Source: Enoplolaimus lenunculus (taxonomy: Eukaryota; Nematoda; Enoplea; Enoplida; Thoracostomopsidae). From it: a stretch of 64,000 bases of DNA. The stretch lies in the NCBI GenBank assembly GCA_030248215.1, contig JASANG010002426.1, positions 1 to 64,000 on the forward strand, given 5' to 3'. The notes under the pieces were generated by a model, which saw only the letters and a program-made list of their open reading frames with translations, was not told the DNA's origin and searched no databases. Of the stretch, positions 47,474-59,590 are shown one piece after another. Every line of letters starts with the position of its first letter. Within the stretch, counting starts at the first letter, position 1. The position numbers were made by a program, and so were the translations under genes.

Positions 47474-49983
47474 TTATATACCAGTCGTAGTAAAACTAGA
47501 TGTATTGAGTGAAACTGGGTCATACTAATGAAATAACTTAAAAAGTCCTAATTTAGACTTAAGTAATTAAGCTAATATGTAAATTAATTATTAGCTAAAC
47601 ATTCAGTTATCGGTCTTGGAGGTTTATAAACAATTTGTTCAGATTTCTCACACCCAAAAACCCTTTAGTACCGAATTTGATTGCTTGTAATTCTAATAAT
47701 CAGTGAAACAATATAAAAAGTCTTAATTTTAGCTTAACTAATTAAGCTATGTAACATGCAAATTAGCTATTAGCTAACTATTTAATTGTCGGCCTTGAAG
47801 GCTTATAGACATTATTCCGATTGCTCGCATCCAAAACATTTCAGTAACCCTAATAATCAGCGAAATAATTTATAAAGACCTAATTTAGGTTTTTATTATT
47901 CTAGGTAATATGCAAAAATGGTAACTATTCAGTTATTGGTTTTGGGGTTTGTAAACAATTTATACAGATTTTTCGCACCCAAAACCATTTAGTACTGAAT
48001 TTGATTGCTTGTGAATTTAGGTTCAACCAATTATGCAAATTAGCCTGTAGCTAATAAACGGCCTAAAGTTGTAAAACCCCAATGCGAGATTACCACTCCA
48101 AGATAAAAAGTTTGCAAACAAACAAAAGTTCATCAAAATCGGTTCAGCGGTTCCCGAGACTCTTTTCGGACGGACGGACGGACGGACATTCAACTTTCGA
48201 CCCGGGCACAAAATATACCAGCCCCACTAACACACTTAAGAAATTACAGCCGGTTTTGGATGTTTGTGAACAATTTATTCATATTCCTTGCACCCAAAAA
48301 CCCTTCATTGCTAAAGTTAGTTTGTTTGTACCCCTAATAATTGGTGAAATATTGCAAAAAGTCGTAATTCAGGCTTAACAATTATGCTAATATGCAAATT
48401 AGCTATTAGCTAAGTATTAAATTATCGGTTTGAAGACTTGTAGACAATATATTCAGATTCCTCGCGCCCAAAAACCCATTACTACAGAAATTACATTGCT
48501 TGTAACCGTAATGATCCGCAGGCTTGAAGTTCGATCGCCGTTCTGGAGGCCCGCTTTTGCAGCCGTTTAGTTCAAAGGTCTGAAGACCCTATCCAGACAA
48601 AAATACGGGTGGACGGTCAAGGGACGACCTTGTTGAAAATTGGGGCATGTAGGCATATGAGACATGCTTGCCAGGTGTATATGCAATGTGTCGGCCAGGG
48701 GTCCTGGGCAAGATGGCCGAAACAGGAAGGAAACAAAGCAAAACAAACAGACACAAAAATCGAAAGCAAAGGAAACAAAACTTAAAAGTAAAGGTAAAAA
48801 TGAAAATAAAATTTATTAAAATTATGCAAATTTGATACACATGCGTGGGCGATTAGTCCGAGTGGTCAGTATTGTAATATTGAAGTTTGTAAATGGTCGG
48901 TTTTGTTAGTTTTGTAAGATCGTGAAGTAGTGGATGTCAGTCCGTGCGTCTGTCTGTCTGAAAAGAATCCCAGGAACGGCTGAACCGATTTTGATAAACT
49001 TTTTTTGTTTGAAAGCCAATTATCCTGGGGTGTTAACCTCGCATTGGGGTTTTAAAATTTTAAGCGTTTAATTAGCTGCAGGCTAATTTGCATAATAAAT
49101 TAGGTCTAAATTAGGACTTTGTACAATATTTCCCTAGTTATATATTACAGTTCGAAGCAATCTAATTTAAGCACTAAAGGGTTTTTAGGTGCGAGGAATA
49201 CAAACCTCCAAAACCGATAATTGAGCAGTTAGCTAATAGATAATTTGTTGCATATTAGCATAGTTTATAAGCCTAAATTACGATTTTTTACAATATTTCA
49301 CTAATTATTAAGGTTAAAAGCAATATAATTACAGCACTAAAGGGTGGTTTTTAGGTGCGAGGAATTTGAATAAATTGCGTACAAACATCCAAAACCGATA
49401 ACTGAATAGTTAGCTAATAGTTAATTTGCATATTAGCTTAATTGACAAGACAAAACTAAGACTTTTAAATTATTTCAACAATTATTAGGGTCTACTGAAG
49501 GTTTTTGGGTGCGAGGAATCTGAATAAATTGTTCACAAAACTCCAAAACCGATAGTTGAAAAGTTAGCTAATAGATAATTTGCATATAAACAAAATTAAT
49601 AGGCCTAAAGTAGGCGTTTTTACAATGTTTCACTAATTATTAGGGTTACAAGCAATCTCATTTCAGCAATAATGGGTTTTCGGGTGCAAGGAATTTGAAC
49701 AAATTGTTTATAAACCCTCAAAACCGATAACCGAATAGTTAGCTAATAGCTAATTTGCATATTAGCTTAATTGACAAGACAAAATTAACACATTTTAAAT
49801 TATTGCAATAATTATTATGGTGACTGAAGGGTTTTTGGGTGCGAGTAATCTGAGAAATTGCTTACAAACCTCCAAAACCGACAAATAAATAGTTAGCTAA
49901 TAACTAATTTGCATATTACCTTAATTGCTTACATGTGTTCGAGCTTCACTCAATAAATGTAGTCCCACTACGACTGGTATAAG
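47474..49983. mobile_element. Composite element: inverted ends with satellite arms in opposite orientation (2.5 kb)
   Basis: The left end gttatataccagtcgtag and right end ctacgactggtataa are inverted repeats. From about 47530 to 48500 there are about five units of 150-180 bp in one orientation; from about 49060 to 49930 about five more in the reverse orientation. Each unit holds gcaaattagctattagctaa-like text and ...cggttttggaggtttgtaaa-like text. The centre (48520-48850) holds a 5'-truncated SINE and polyA-like purine text. The words aaaatcggttcagcggttcc and (ggac)n appear at 48140-48185. No transposase. Confidence 0.75.
48525..48690 (+). mobile_element. 5'-truncated tRNA-derived SINE
   Basis: Begins in the B-box region (gaagttcgatcgccgttctg) and shares ctggaggcccgctttt and ggacggtcaagggacgacct with the minus-strand SINE at 50690-50975. 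It lies at the turning point of the composite satellite element. Confidence 0.75.
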
Positions 49984-50490
49984 TTGGTTTTAAGTTGTGA
50001 ATTACAAAGCGTTGGCTTGACTTGGAACAAAGTGGTACGAAATTGAGTTATTGTATTAAAATTAGAATTGTAATGGGCGGAGGATTTTTATATAAAGCCG
50101 AGTCCGGTGTGTTGAGCGCCGGAACCTTTTATTGCTAGGCAGTACCCTCAATAGGCACACCGGAGCTCGAACGCGCCGTTTCCGCTCAGAACACGCATAA
50201 AACGTTTACTAGAATTTGCCTTCGATGTAACAGTCATAATAATAAACGCGCGATAAAATTGTTCGAACACCAGATTAATACCTGTACTGACACCCAGGCC
50301 TAGAATAGATTCAACAATTACCGGTGATAACCGATTAGGAAAGCTGTACCCCTGTATAACATTGTTAACACAGTTTCTGTATAATTATATCTGTGCCCTT
50401 CTTGTCACAACGTTTCATAGTAAATCTTCAACACCAGCCGTGCCGTTGATGAAGGGCGATTACGCTAACATCATAGATCTGAAACCGGAA
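49984..50490. other. Intergenic, no gene recognised
   Basis: A GC-richer part at 50085-50210 (gtccggtgtgttgagcgccg) stands out but has no identifiable function. No exon seen. Confidence 0.4.
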
Positions 50491-50499
50491 GCCGTAATC

Positions 50500-50610
50500 A
50501 AAATCCATCCAAATACGACACGGGCCGCCGCAGCGGGGATCGAACTCTCAGGCTATCCTTAAGAGAATACTCTACCACAGCGCCACGCAGCCCGCCTCTC
50601 CAACTACATT
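50500..50610 (-). mobile_element. tRNA-derived SINE head
   Basis: On the minus strand: gctgcgtggcgctgtggtag (A box) and gagagttcgatccccgctgc (B box). It is the same head as at 50880-50970, in the same orientation. Its body is replaced by other sequence. Confidence 0.75.
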
Positions 50611-50689
50611 TTTGTCGACTATATGTGACTACAGTATGCTGCCAGCTAGAATACATACAGTGCACAGTACTATATTGCATGAGCACATA

Positions 50690-50975
50690 ACGTACAAGCA
50701 TGTCTCACAAGCTTACACGCCTTTATTTTCCACATGGTCGTCCCTTGACCGTCCATCCTATTTTCGACTGGATACCGTGTTCATAGCGCGGCAGTTTACC
50801 ATTGCGCTCACGGCGTAGCCCCCATTTCAGTCAAGGTAGGAGCCGGGATATCAGACCTTTCAAGTAAGCAGCTGAAAAGGCGGGCCTCCAGAGCGGAGAT
50901 AGAACTCTCAGGCTGCGGATCCTTAAGCGAATACTCTACCACTAAGCCACGCAGCTCGCCTCTCCAACTACACTT
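50690..50975 (-). mobile_element. tRNA-derived SINE, head and body
   Basis: Minus-strand head ctgcgtggcttagtggtaga (A box) and gagagttctatctccgctct (worn B box), then body ggcccgccttttcagctgct and ggacggtcaagggacgacca, ending near acaagcttgtgagacatgct. The stretch before each head (50611-50700 and 50976-51065) is also duplicated (tatatgtg...cagtatgctgcc), so the two SINE units form a loose tandem. Confidence 0.75.
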
Positions 50976-51069
50976 TTCGCCGACTATATGTGTCGACAGT
51001 ATGCTGCCTGCTAGCATACACACAGTGCACTGTACTATATTGCACCTAGACTTTCAAGCATGTGAGACA

Positions 51070-53298
51070 TGTCCCTCCGTCGTATGCTTGTCGGAACCAT
51101 TGCTGTAGACAGGTAAGTCCGAGACTGAACCAGTTGGATAGTCGGGCTGCGTAGCGCGGTGGCAGAGCGTTCGCTTACGAATCTGTTGGCTCGTGTATTG
51201 AAAAACATGACAATGACTGAAAAAGTACATTACGAAAAACAACATTGCAGAAACCTTAGTAGCTATCATGCTCCAGAACGGGTTGGTTAATAATCGCAGT
51301 CATGCCATGTAAATCACTTTCATAATAATTTTAAATGCTTTCACTTATTTTTCACATTAATACCTGAAATTTCTATTAAATCACTAGCTACGTATAAACT
51401 TTGATACTTGATAGCATTATGCACTTAGCCCAATTATGCGTTCTTCTGTATTGCTTGAACAAAGTTTAAGGAAGTGTTAAAACTTACCCTAAAACAAGCG
51501 GCCAAAAGTGTTTGAAAACAATGCGACAGCAAATCTGTCAAACATGTATGTTCCTTTTAATTAATGTTATAGTGCAGGGCAGGTGTTGTCCCTGCCTGCA
51601 CTCGTTTAGCAACATGTTCAAACAGAACGTTTGATACACATAAAATGAGTGTTCCATTTTCAAAATCTATTTAAAATTGATTAAAAATGTTGCTGAAATC
51701 GATAATTTTTAGTCAATATGTTCAAAAGGCCATTCAAGCATGGTCACAGTTTGTTTGCGCGTTGATTCGTGAGAAATATCGTCCGATAAAATTTTGGTAA
51801 AGTTCCGCCGGAGTAAATGTCAAATATTCGATTTCATTCTGGCGATACCACAAATCGATTCTAACTAAAATATAACTCACTATCCTCAATCAATGCACTG
51901 GGGAGGATATGTGGCCACGCTTTCACATGAACGCAGAGATATTCCTTATGTCGGCCATTGAGTTAAGTCGTTCTTGGACCTATAAAGTTATAGGTCAGAC
52001 TAAGGAAAATTGGTCCCCGGTAATTCATCTCTCAAAAATTCTTTCCCAAATAGATTTCTTCCTGAAATGCAAAAAACTGAGTCTCACAGCAAAACGTTCC
52101 GCCCCTGATCTTTACATGGGCCTAGGAATCAGACAACATATTCCTGAGTTTGCATTCGTACCGCCTCAAGAGAGGTAATCGGAAGCCAATAGTACATGCA
52201 GGTGCCACTCCCATTATATTTCAAATTAAAAACTAAAACAAAATTTAAAACCAATTTGCTGAATCCAGACATAGGTTCCAATGCGGGATCATGTGGTACT
52301 TATGCAAATTACGTCGAGACATCACCGGCAGCTAGCCACACCCGGATTGCAATGTGCATTTTTATTAGTTGCAATCGGCGGCTTTTATTTTAGATCTACA
52401 AACTTACCTTGACGTTGTGATTGTAAAATAATTTAACGTGTTGACTTTTAGTAGATTTAAGTTTTGGATTTCCGGCACGGAAGGTTCAATGTGTCAAGGA
52501 AACTGGGATACGTCATTGTAATTGCCGGCGCATAGCGCGAGTATATATGACGGGGCTCAGCAGAGAAATTGGTGTTTATGGCGCTGGGAAAACCTGCGAA
52601 ACTTATGAGAAACTAGGGAAAATTAGGGAAAGTTCAGCATTTCTATAACGTGGTTAAATATACTATTCTAATACCGGAGCCAGTGGAATTCGTGGAGAAA
52701 TTGGGACATGTGTGAGCTTTTGGCTGGATTTAAACCAAATTTAGGCATATTTTCACGGATAGCACAAATAAATCAGGCCGAAACCATATTAATAGCCTTA
52801 ACTTTTAGTTATTGGATGGTTTGCATTGGATTCGGGTTGAGAAATAAATATTCAAATGAGCCGCGTCACTAAAATAAGAGCTGGCTGGCGTAGCATCGAA
52901 GATAAACTAGAACTGAGTTGGTATTGGGCTCTCCCCGAAAAACCACGCTTTTCACAGTGCACAAATTGAAAGACGACATAGACGTAAACGTCAAATACCA
53001 TTCAGTTTCGAATCATATGATAACGCAGCCTCAAGCTCGCACCTTCAAGGCACCCGTGCCGAGCGAGTGTTTCAAATCATTGATAAACATAAAGGTTACG
53101 AAATATTAATAAAAGAATTGTTTAGGCTTTTTAAAAACGATTTATTTACACTGGCGAATAAAATGACGTTTTGGCATACGCTGACAAGCGGTCACTTTGC
53201 ATTTTGCTGAATTTTTTGAGAAAAAGCATTTTAAATGATGATGTTTAGAACAAAAAGCGTACACAAATAGCTTTTCGTTTTCGACATGTTTCTGTACA
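51070..53298. other. Intergenic, no gene recognised
   Basis: At 51150-51180 a plus-strand ctgcgtagcgcggtggcaga looks like another SINE A box without a B box. At 52085-52130 a right end of the TTAGGC MITE (aaacgttccgcccctgatct) is present. No supported exon. Confidence 0.4.
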
Positions 53299-53507
53299 CA
53301 CTGCAAAAAATAGTGAGTCAAATAGACTCTCTCCGAAATAGGCTCTACGGGACTACACAAACTGAGTCAAATTCGACTCCGCCAGAATCAGATTTGAGTC
53401 AGTGAGTCGCACGTCTGACACTGGCGGAGTCGAATTTGACATAGTTTGTGTAGTCCCGTAGAGCCTATTTCGGAGAGAGTCAATTTGATTCACCAGTTTT
53501 TGCAGTG
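53299..53507. mobile_element. Palindromic MITE, 209 bp (copy 1)
   Basis: Ends cactgcaaaaaatagtgagt and caccagtttttgcagtg. The two halves are inverted copies: gtagagcctatttcggagag versus ctctccgaaataggctctac, and ggactacacaaactgagtca mirrored. The second copy at 59148-59356 has the same length. No target duplication was clear. Confidence 0.9.
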
Positions 53508-55464
53508 CACTGCTCATGAGTTAGCGAAATTTAAGTATTGTTTCACTAGAGTCGGATCCAGAAATTTCTCATACGGGAGGTCGCGTTGTATATACTTATA
53601 TAATCGTGAATTTCACCACAAATCCTAAACATTTTAGTTTTGATCCCTGTAGGAGTACTAGGCTGGGTACCTCCTACGGTCGGCCAGTGCCTTCAACAAC
53701 TTGTGGAAATAAAGGTTTAACATTTTCAACTGAATTGCATTAATACTTTACGCCTGATAAGAAGCGTTTGTGTTTTCAATTCAAATAAACATTCAATACA
53801 TTGAAATGTTAAAAATATTTCATTGTTCAAGTTGTCACAACCTTAAGACATCATAGAAGATATTGGATTTTGAAAAAACTAACTGCGTCTAAATTCTTGA
53901 TGGTAAAATTAAAAAATTAAAATTGTAAACAATTTCAGTTTCACAGATAAGGACCGTTTGTGTTATAAATCACTATACAAGGAATAATCAGCGCCGCAAC
54001 AGCGTGGTGCCCTAAGAGTCCCGGCCCTCGACGCGCATCTTCGCTCTGCGCTGGCTGAAGAAGCGATCAGCTGCATTCAAAAATCCGTGTTTAGTACAAT
54101 TTTTCTCGTTCCACCATGAATTATACCACATTAATAGATTAGATTGAATATACTTATAGAAAAGTTATTTATTTTGAAAATTTCAGTGATTTGGTTGAGG
54201 CATTAATGTTTATTATTTTTAATTAACAACCGTTATGAATACAGCGAAATTCTTAAGCGATCATTTTAGGTTTTTACAACATATATGACAAGTGCAATAG
54301 TTGGGTACACGGAAGTGCCCTAATCTCTACGATGAAAAATATTTATTTAAAATACAAAAACAGTTGTTTGAAATAAAAAATTTAAGCAACAAAATTTGTC
54401 TTCTGTGCATAAAATTGCTTTTCCGCCAATTTTTAATACTTTAGCTACTGTGAAGCATTTGTAATGCGTTGTTTATAAAAAGAACGACTGTTTTCCCAAA
54501 ACGCCAAGAAATTTAATCATTTTGTTTATCAAAAGCTGTAATGTTTATGGTTTATTTTGGTTTTTGAGCAATATTTGCGGTGATTTTCCGCTAAAAAGCA
54601 CGGTTGCTTCGAATCCTGAGTCATTGATATGTATATAAACAACGAAACCTTTGCAACACAATTCACAGTTGCAAGTTTTATAACTGCTTCGGTGTTTCAT
54701 TTTTCTGTTGGTTTAAAGCCATGTTTTGTGTAAGCAGAAACGAAACGTTACAAGTTTAAGAATAGTTTGGTCTATTTTAAATTTTTAAGAGTTTTAATCG
54801 CTTTTCACAGCAATAAAAATGCCACCACGTTTTCAACGCTGCTAACAAAATCTACTCCAGCGTTGCTGACTTAGGCTTAGGATTTCGGCTTATGTGTAGG
54901 CTTAAGCTTAGGCTTTACGCTTCGGCTAAAGCTTAGGGGTAGATTTCGTACGTAGGCCTCATAGTTAACATATATACCGTTGCATCTTTTGCAAAATATT
55001 AAACATGCAAAGTTGCAGAGGTGTAACTAGGTAAAAAATTTACCCGGCTGGCGCTCTGCTCGCGAAATTTATCCGCGGGTATGCCCGGGCAAAATTGTTT
55101 AACCACGACTCATCTGTACCCGCTCTTATTTTTCTTTTGTGATCCTTGAAAACTTGTCTGGTTTGGCCTCGGTTATACGTCACAAAAAGGTACAAAGTAC
55201 CTGGCAGGTGGCAACCGGATGTAAAAAATAGCCCAGCAGAAAGTCAAGATTTGTCGGAACTGAAGTTGGCGGTCACCCCCACGTCGAAGCAAACCTTATC
55301 ACTGTCTTTGAAAGTTACTAAAAGTTTTATGAACAACGCACATTTATTTACAAAATATATTCGAAAAATATCATTAGTAAAATTGCCGAAACCTAGACAT
55401 AGCAAAAATTCTACCGAAGACGGGATTTAGGTTTTTTGTCAGAGGCATACGCAGACTTCAGGTT
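53508..55464. other. Intergenic with dispersed repeat pieces
   Basis: 53550-53690 is a copy of the ggatccagaaatttct...gatccctgt repeat also seen near 37988. 54860-54950 carries ttaggcttagga and aagcttaggctttac words of the TTAGGC MITE family without clear ends. A GC-richer patch at 54000-54070 is unexplained. No exon recognised. Confidence 0.4.
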
Positions 55465-55648
55465 CACTGTAATTTCAAGTGAGTTGGTTTTAAAACTCAG
55501 AATGAGTTGAATCACTTGAGTTAAAACTATCAGAGCTCAGAATTCTGCATTGATTCATCTTATTCTGAGTTAGTTAATGTTCACTGTTAACTCAGAAAAA
55601 CTAACCCACCATCTGAGTTGATTAGTCAACTCAATGGACTTTACAGTG
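55465..55648. mobile_element. MITE with CACTGTAA ends (184 bp)
   Basis: Ends cactgtaatttcaagtgagt and actcaatggactttacagtg are inverted repeats; the interior repeats actcag and gagtt words (aactcagaatgagttgaatc) and can fold on itself. It resembles the design of the 209-bp palindromic MITE (CACTG ends, gagtca interior) but differs in sequence. Confidence 0.8.
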
Positions 55649-56090
55649 TTCTATTTTGATACGCTAAAACGAAACACTATTCTATATGAAGCGTTGTATT
55701 AACCATGGTTTAAACCTCGTCTATCGTTTGTTACCCGAATTCTAAATTTGCAAAGAACCGCCAAATTTTGTCCGCACTTTTAAAATCTTTACCCACTTGT
55801 ATATCCAGGTCAAAAATTTCACACCAGGCTTGCGTTTACGGGCGGCTCGCGAGCAATTCCGGAAGCTATCAGTTTGTTGTCAATTTGATTTATGTATCTA
55901 TACGCCAATCAGATTTATTCATTCTGACCAGATATTCTCTAAACGTGCCACATCAGATTATACATACGCACAGCCTGCTTAAGCTGCTGCTGCGCGATTC
56001 AGAATTTTTGAAAAATTTAAAATTCGCTATTATTGTTGACTCAAATTTCAGATTTAAAGTTTTAACAGTTGTAAAACATCAACAAACATC

Positions 56091-57331
56091 ATGAAATACT
56101 GCATCGTATTTTTCGTCGCGGCCGCATTTGTCTATTTTGATCAAGCTGAGGTAAACATTGAGTCTGACAGCTACTTGAAAACTTTTGCGCATCGCGCAAA
56201 GCCTGTTAATACCTGGATTGGATACTCTAAATTGGTGAATAAGAAACGTAACTTTTGTCAGCAAAAAAGGTTTTAAAAATTCTAGCAATACCGAAATCAA
56301 TCATGTGTATAGTTTTCTTATCTAATTCGACTTTCCAATTTCTGGTCTAGCTAGGTATGCTAGTGATGGGCATCGGGTATTTTATCATATCCGGATATAC
56401 GGTAATGCTTGCCGAATATTTATCCGGATACACGTTAATTTCGGATACATATTCGGCTATTTTTCGTATCCGGATATCCGGATATTCTGTGTCCTTCTAT
56501 AAGGTATACATTGAAAAATTTTAAGACGTAAATTTGTTGTGATTGATACTTTTACAGGCGACTTCCGCAATTCCAAGCGGCTGCTGGAAACCGAAAAGTG
56601 CGGCACAGCAAGAAATGTACCATCACTGTTGCAAGAACACCGCTCACAACCCAGTCAGTGGTTCAAACACGCAAAATGTGGTAAGATTACAAGTATAAAG
56701 CTAGTCATAACCAAACGCAAAATCAGATGTCCCTAGAACGGAACGATTTGTTCTAGCGGTAACAAACAGGAAGCCAATGGCCAGCCCCGAAAATGAAGAG
56801 CCATTTAAAATTTGATAAGGAATCCTATGTTTGGTAGGTAACCAAGAGTCAACTATCTCCAGCTCCGGCAAAATTTCTGCTGGAGGTTCCGGCAATTTTG
56901 GTAGCGAAATTTTGCATAGCTTTTCAAATGTTATTTATTTGGTGCGTTTCGTTTCAAGTTATAATGCAAGATTGAGGAAAATATTTCCTGTATTTCGTAA
57001 AAATAAACGTAAAGCCACAACATTTAACAAAGCCTTACAGATATTTTCCAAATTACTAAAACATATTTTAACTACACAACTTCAACTCATCTCAAACTCC
57101 GCCTCAGACAAATTTTGTCGACATCTTTTCAGCCTCTAGTATTTTTCCACCTCCGGTTGCACCCTGTCTGCTGCAAATACTAGCTAAGTATTTATTAATT
57201 TTTAGGCTCGAACCAACGAAGAAATTCAGAGAGCAAAAACGAACGTCCGCAACGAAATCAGTCAAGTGATGTCGAATATTCCAGAAGGATGTTTCCCAAA
57301 ACCGCGCGGAGTTTACTGCTGTGTGCCTTGA
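56091..57331 (+). CDS. Small secreted cysteine-rich protein (102 aa), unknown family
   Basis: Three exons, 56091-56150, 56558-56680 and 57206-57331, each a whole number of codons and joined at GT-AG sites (gtaaac, gtaaga donors; tttacag, tttttag acceptors). Exon 1 is a signal peptide alone (MKYCIVFFVAAAFVYFDQAE). Exons 2 and 3 each carry one copy of a motif: AIPSGCWKPK...YHHCC and NIPEGCFPKPRGVYCC. The mature protein has six cysteines in a C...CC / C...CC layout, with 15 residues between C and CC in the first copy and 8 in the second, and ends CCVP. ATTAAA words at 57425-57439 may serve polyadenylation. It could be a defence peptide, toxin-like peptide or hormone-like factor; I do not recognise the family and infer only secretion and disulfide pairing. 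Confidence 0.75.
56375..56515. mobile_element. ATCCGGATA-rich element fragment in the peptide gene's intron 1
   Basis: Text tatccggatatacggtaatg and cgtatccggatatccggata repeats. It resembles the interior of hAT-like families but bounded ends are not clear. Confidence 0.45.
56855..57166. mobile_element. hAT-like element, right end clear, left end lost
   Basis: Starts about ctccagctccggcaaaattt and ends cacctccggttgcaccctg at 57166, like 42456-42821 in its interior (ttaacta...cctcag). It lies in intron 2 of the cysteine-rich peptide gene, 40 bp upstream of exon 3. Confidence 0.75.
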
Positions 57332-57889
57332 AGATTAAATGCAAAGGGAAAACATGATTGTATAGAAAAATTCTGCATAGCTTAATCCGGAGTTGAAAAT
57401 CTAAAGCATAGTGCATTTGAAATAATTAAAAACATTAAAGTCTATTAAACTCTGAAAAGCCGTTTCACTTTCCACATTTTATACTGTTCATATGAAAAAA
57501 GTGTTTAGGTTAATACTGCATAATTGCATTTTGCTTTCTTAGAATTTGCAAACACCCCATGCCAATGGTTAATCATACTCTTACCTCTTGAAGAAAAATT
57601 AGTATAACTTTTAATAGATGATTTATTATAAATGTAAGTTTCGAATGATTTCTTTAAAATAAAGGATTATACCTACGAATCGAAATCGTATATTTGGTTC
57701 CGAACTCCTACGAATAAACAGATGGCAAAACTTCCAAAGGGTATCTTTTGCACAAATATACCGTATATTTGTTCACACATGCTTCCGGAGTAACAATATC
57801 AAGGCTTAAACCAGGGAGCCGCGTTAACTGACGCTAAATGTTTAAATCTGAACTTATAAAATACAAACGCATTACCCAAATTTAAAATT

Positions 57890-58030
57890 TTGGCATATGT
57901 AAAGAACAGGGTCGTAAAAGTAGTATAAGTTATTTCTAAGCCTAAAGCCTATAAGCCAAAGCCTAACCGTTATAATAAGAATATTCCTAAGCCTAAGTCA
58001 AAGCCTTAGCCTAAGCAAAAAATCCTTTCA
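57890..58030. mobile_element. MITE with TTAGGC-like interior, left part
   Basis: Starts catatgtaaagaacagggtc, then gtagtataagttatttctaa and runs of cctaagcctaag. The right end (gttccgcccctgatcttt-like) is missing. Confidence 0.7.
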
Positions 58031-58489
58031 TTAATCGTATTCAGGCTGTACTTATTGTGAAAATAACAAGAAGATCTCAGCATTTGTGGTTTTATTCGTA
58101 GTATTGAAGACTCGAAAAAACTTCAACAAAAAACGGTGCGCTTTACAACACAGAGGTGAAAGTTCACATGCAAGCTGTTTTCTATTAAAGCTATTAAAGC
58201 GCTAGACACTAGAGCCGAACCTTAAACTGATTGTAAAAAGCTACCGAATTTTTAACTAATTTGAAAATGTTAACAAAACCTACTAGCAATCAAACGGTAA
58301 TTAGCAGTGCTGACGTACCTCTAAACCTAAAAAGGTTACAAATAATATAAGCAAACGGCCTGAAGTACGTCGAAACCTGAAATGTATAAATTTATACGTA
58401 GATTTCCAAACTGAAAAGCTAAAATCTCCGCCTATAACGGCTCTAATATCTTTCACAGTGCAAGCAGCAAAAACAAAATACATTGATGT

Positions 58490-58637
58490 AAAAATAAATA
58501 AATATGTATACTATTATGCGAAAAATAAATAAATATGTATACTATTATGCGAAAAATAAATAAATATGTATACTATTATGCGAAAAATAAATAAATATGT
58601 ATACTATTATGCGAAAAATAAATAAATATGTATTTAC
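58490..58637. repeat. 31-bp minisatellite, about 4.7 copies
   Basis: Unit aaaaataaataaatatgtat followed by actattatgcg, nearly identical between copies; the last copy has one extra-base change (gtatttactatt). High identity suggests recent expansion. Confidence 0.95.
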
Positions 58638-59147
58638 TATTATGCGATTTTGAGCCATCGGCACGTAGCCAGCTCAACACCATGCAAGGGACGGTAAGGC
58701 TAGCGTTTTTTAGGAGAGGCATGCAAGGATTTTAGGCGACTTTCAAGTGAAATTGAAACTATTTTTGTGGGAGACGGCCAAATTTCTGTAAGAATAATAA
58801 TAACATAGGGCCTCACCTGGCTATGAACGAGACTTGAAACAGCAAGCAAAGTAGAAACGTAATTACGAAGATTATCTCCGGTGTTAAAACAACCAACCCA
58901 ACATAAAGCCAACAAGAGAACAATGCTCATATATCCCTAACAATCGAAACGCTTCGATTTTAAGTTGAGTTTGGAGACGGAATATTTTTGCTGATTAATT
59001 TTTAATGCAACTATGTTAGTGTTAATGACAAATTGCTGCGGTCATTAAGATTTTTCTGAAATTTAATACTAAAAATTTGTCAGTTTTTGTTAATTTATGC
59101 AAGTCTTCTAATTCCCTGTTCTCAAATGCGTGTAGCACCAATCACCA

Positions 59148-59356
59148 CACTTAAAAAAATAGTGAGTCAAATTGACTCCCTCTGAAATAGGCTCTACGGG
59201 ACTACACAAATTGAGTCAAAGTCGACTCCGCCAGAGTCAAACGTCCTACTCAGTGAATCGAATTTGACTCTGGCGGAGCCGAATATGACTCAGTTTGTAT
59301 AGTCCCGTTGAGCCTATTTCGGAGATAGTCAATTCGACTCACCGTTTCTTGCAGTG
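59148..59356. mobile_element. Palindromic MITE, 209 bp (copy 2)
   Basis: Ends cacttaaaaaaatagtgagt and caccgtttcttgcagtg, halves inverted (aggctctacgggactacaca versus tatagtcccgttgagcctat). Same length as the copy at 53299-53507 and similar throughout. Confidence 0.88.
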
Positions 59357-59590
59357 CCGTTGGCAAAAGGTGTATGCATCAGTTAAACAAAAGAACATTT
59401 ATGCGTCACGCGTTTGGCACATTTTTCATGTGATTTGCCCTACTTCTGTGCAAATTCACAAATTTACCTGACTGCATGAGTTAGCTAGTTTGCAAATCTA
59501 TAAATACTAATTTGAGAATATGGGTCATAGTACTGGCTGAAAGCCTCGTTTTCTCTGGAAAATATGAATAAAAAGAAACAAAAGGAAAAA

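Larger units (their letters stand above)
57332..59147. other. Intergenic, mostly unassigned
   Basis: Holds a TTAGGC MITE (57890-58030) and a 31-bp minisatellite (58490-58637). Otherwise AT-rich without a recognised exon. Confidence 0.5.

Noticed and set aside
48840-48890. tRNA suggested by gggcgattagtccgagtggt
   Set aside because: An A-box-like start only; the following bases lack a B box and pairing arms.
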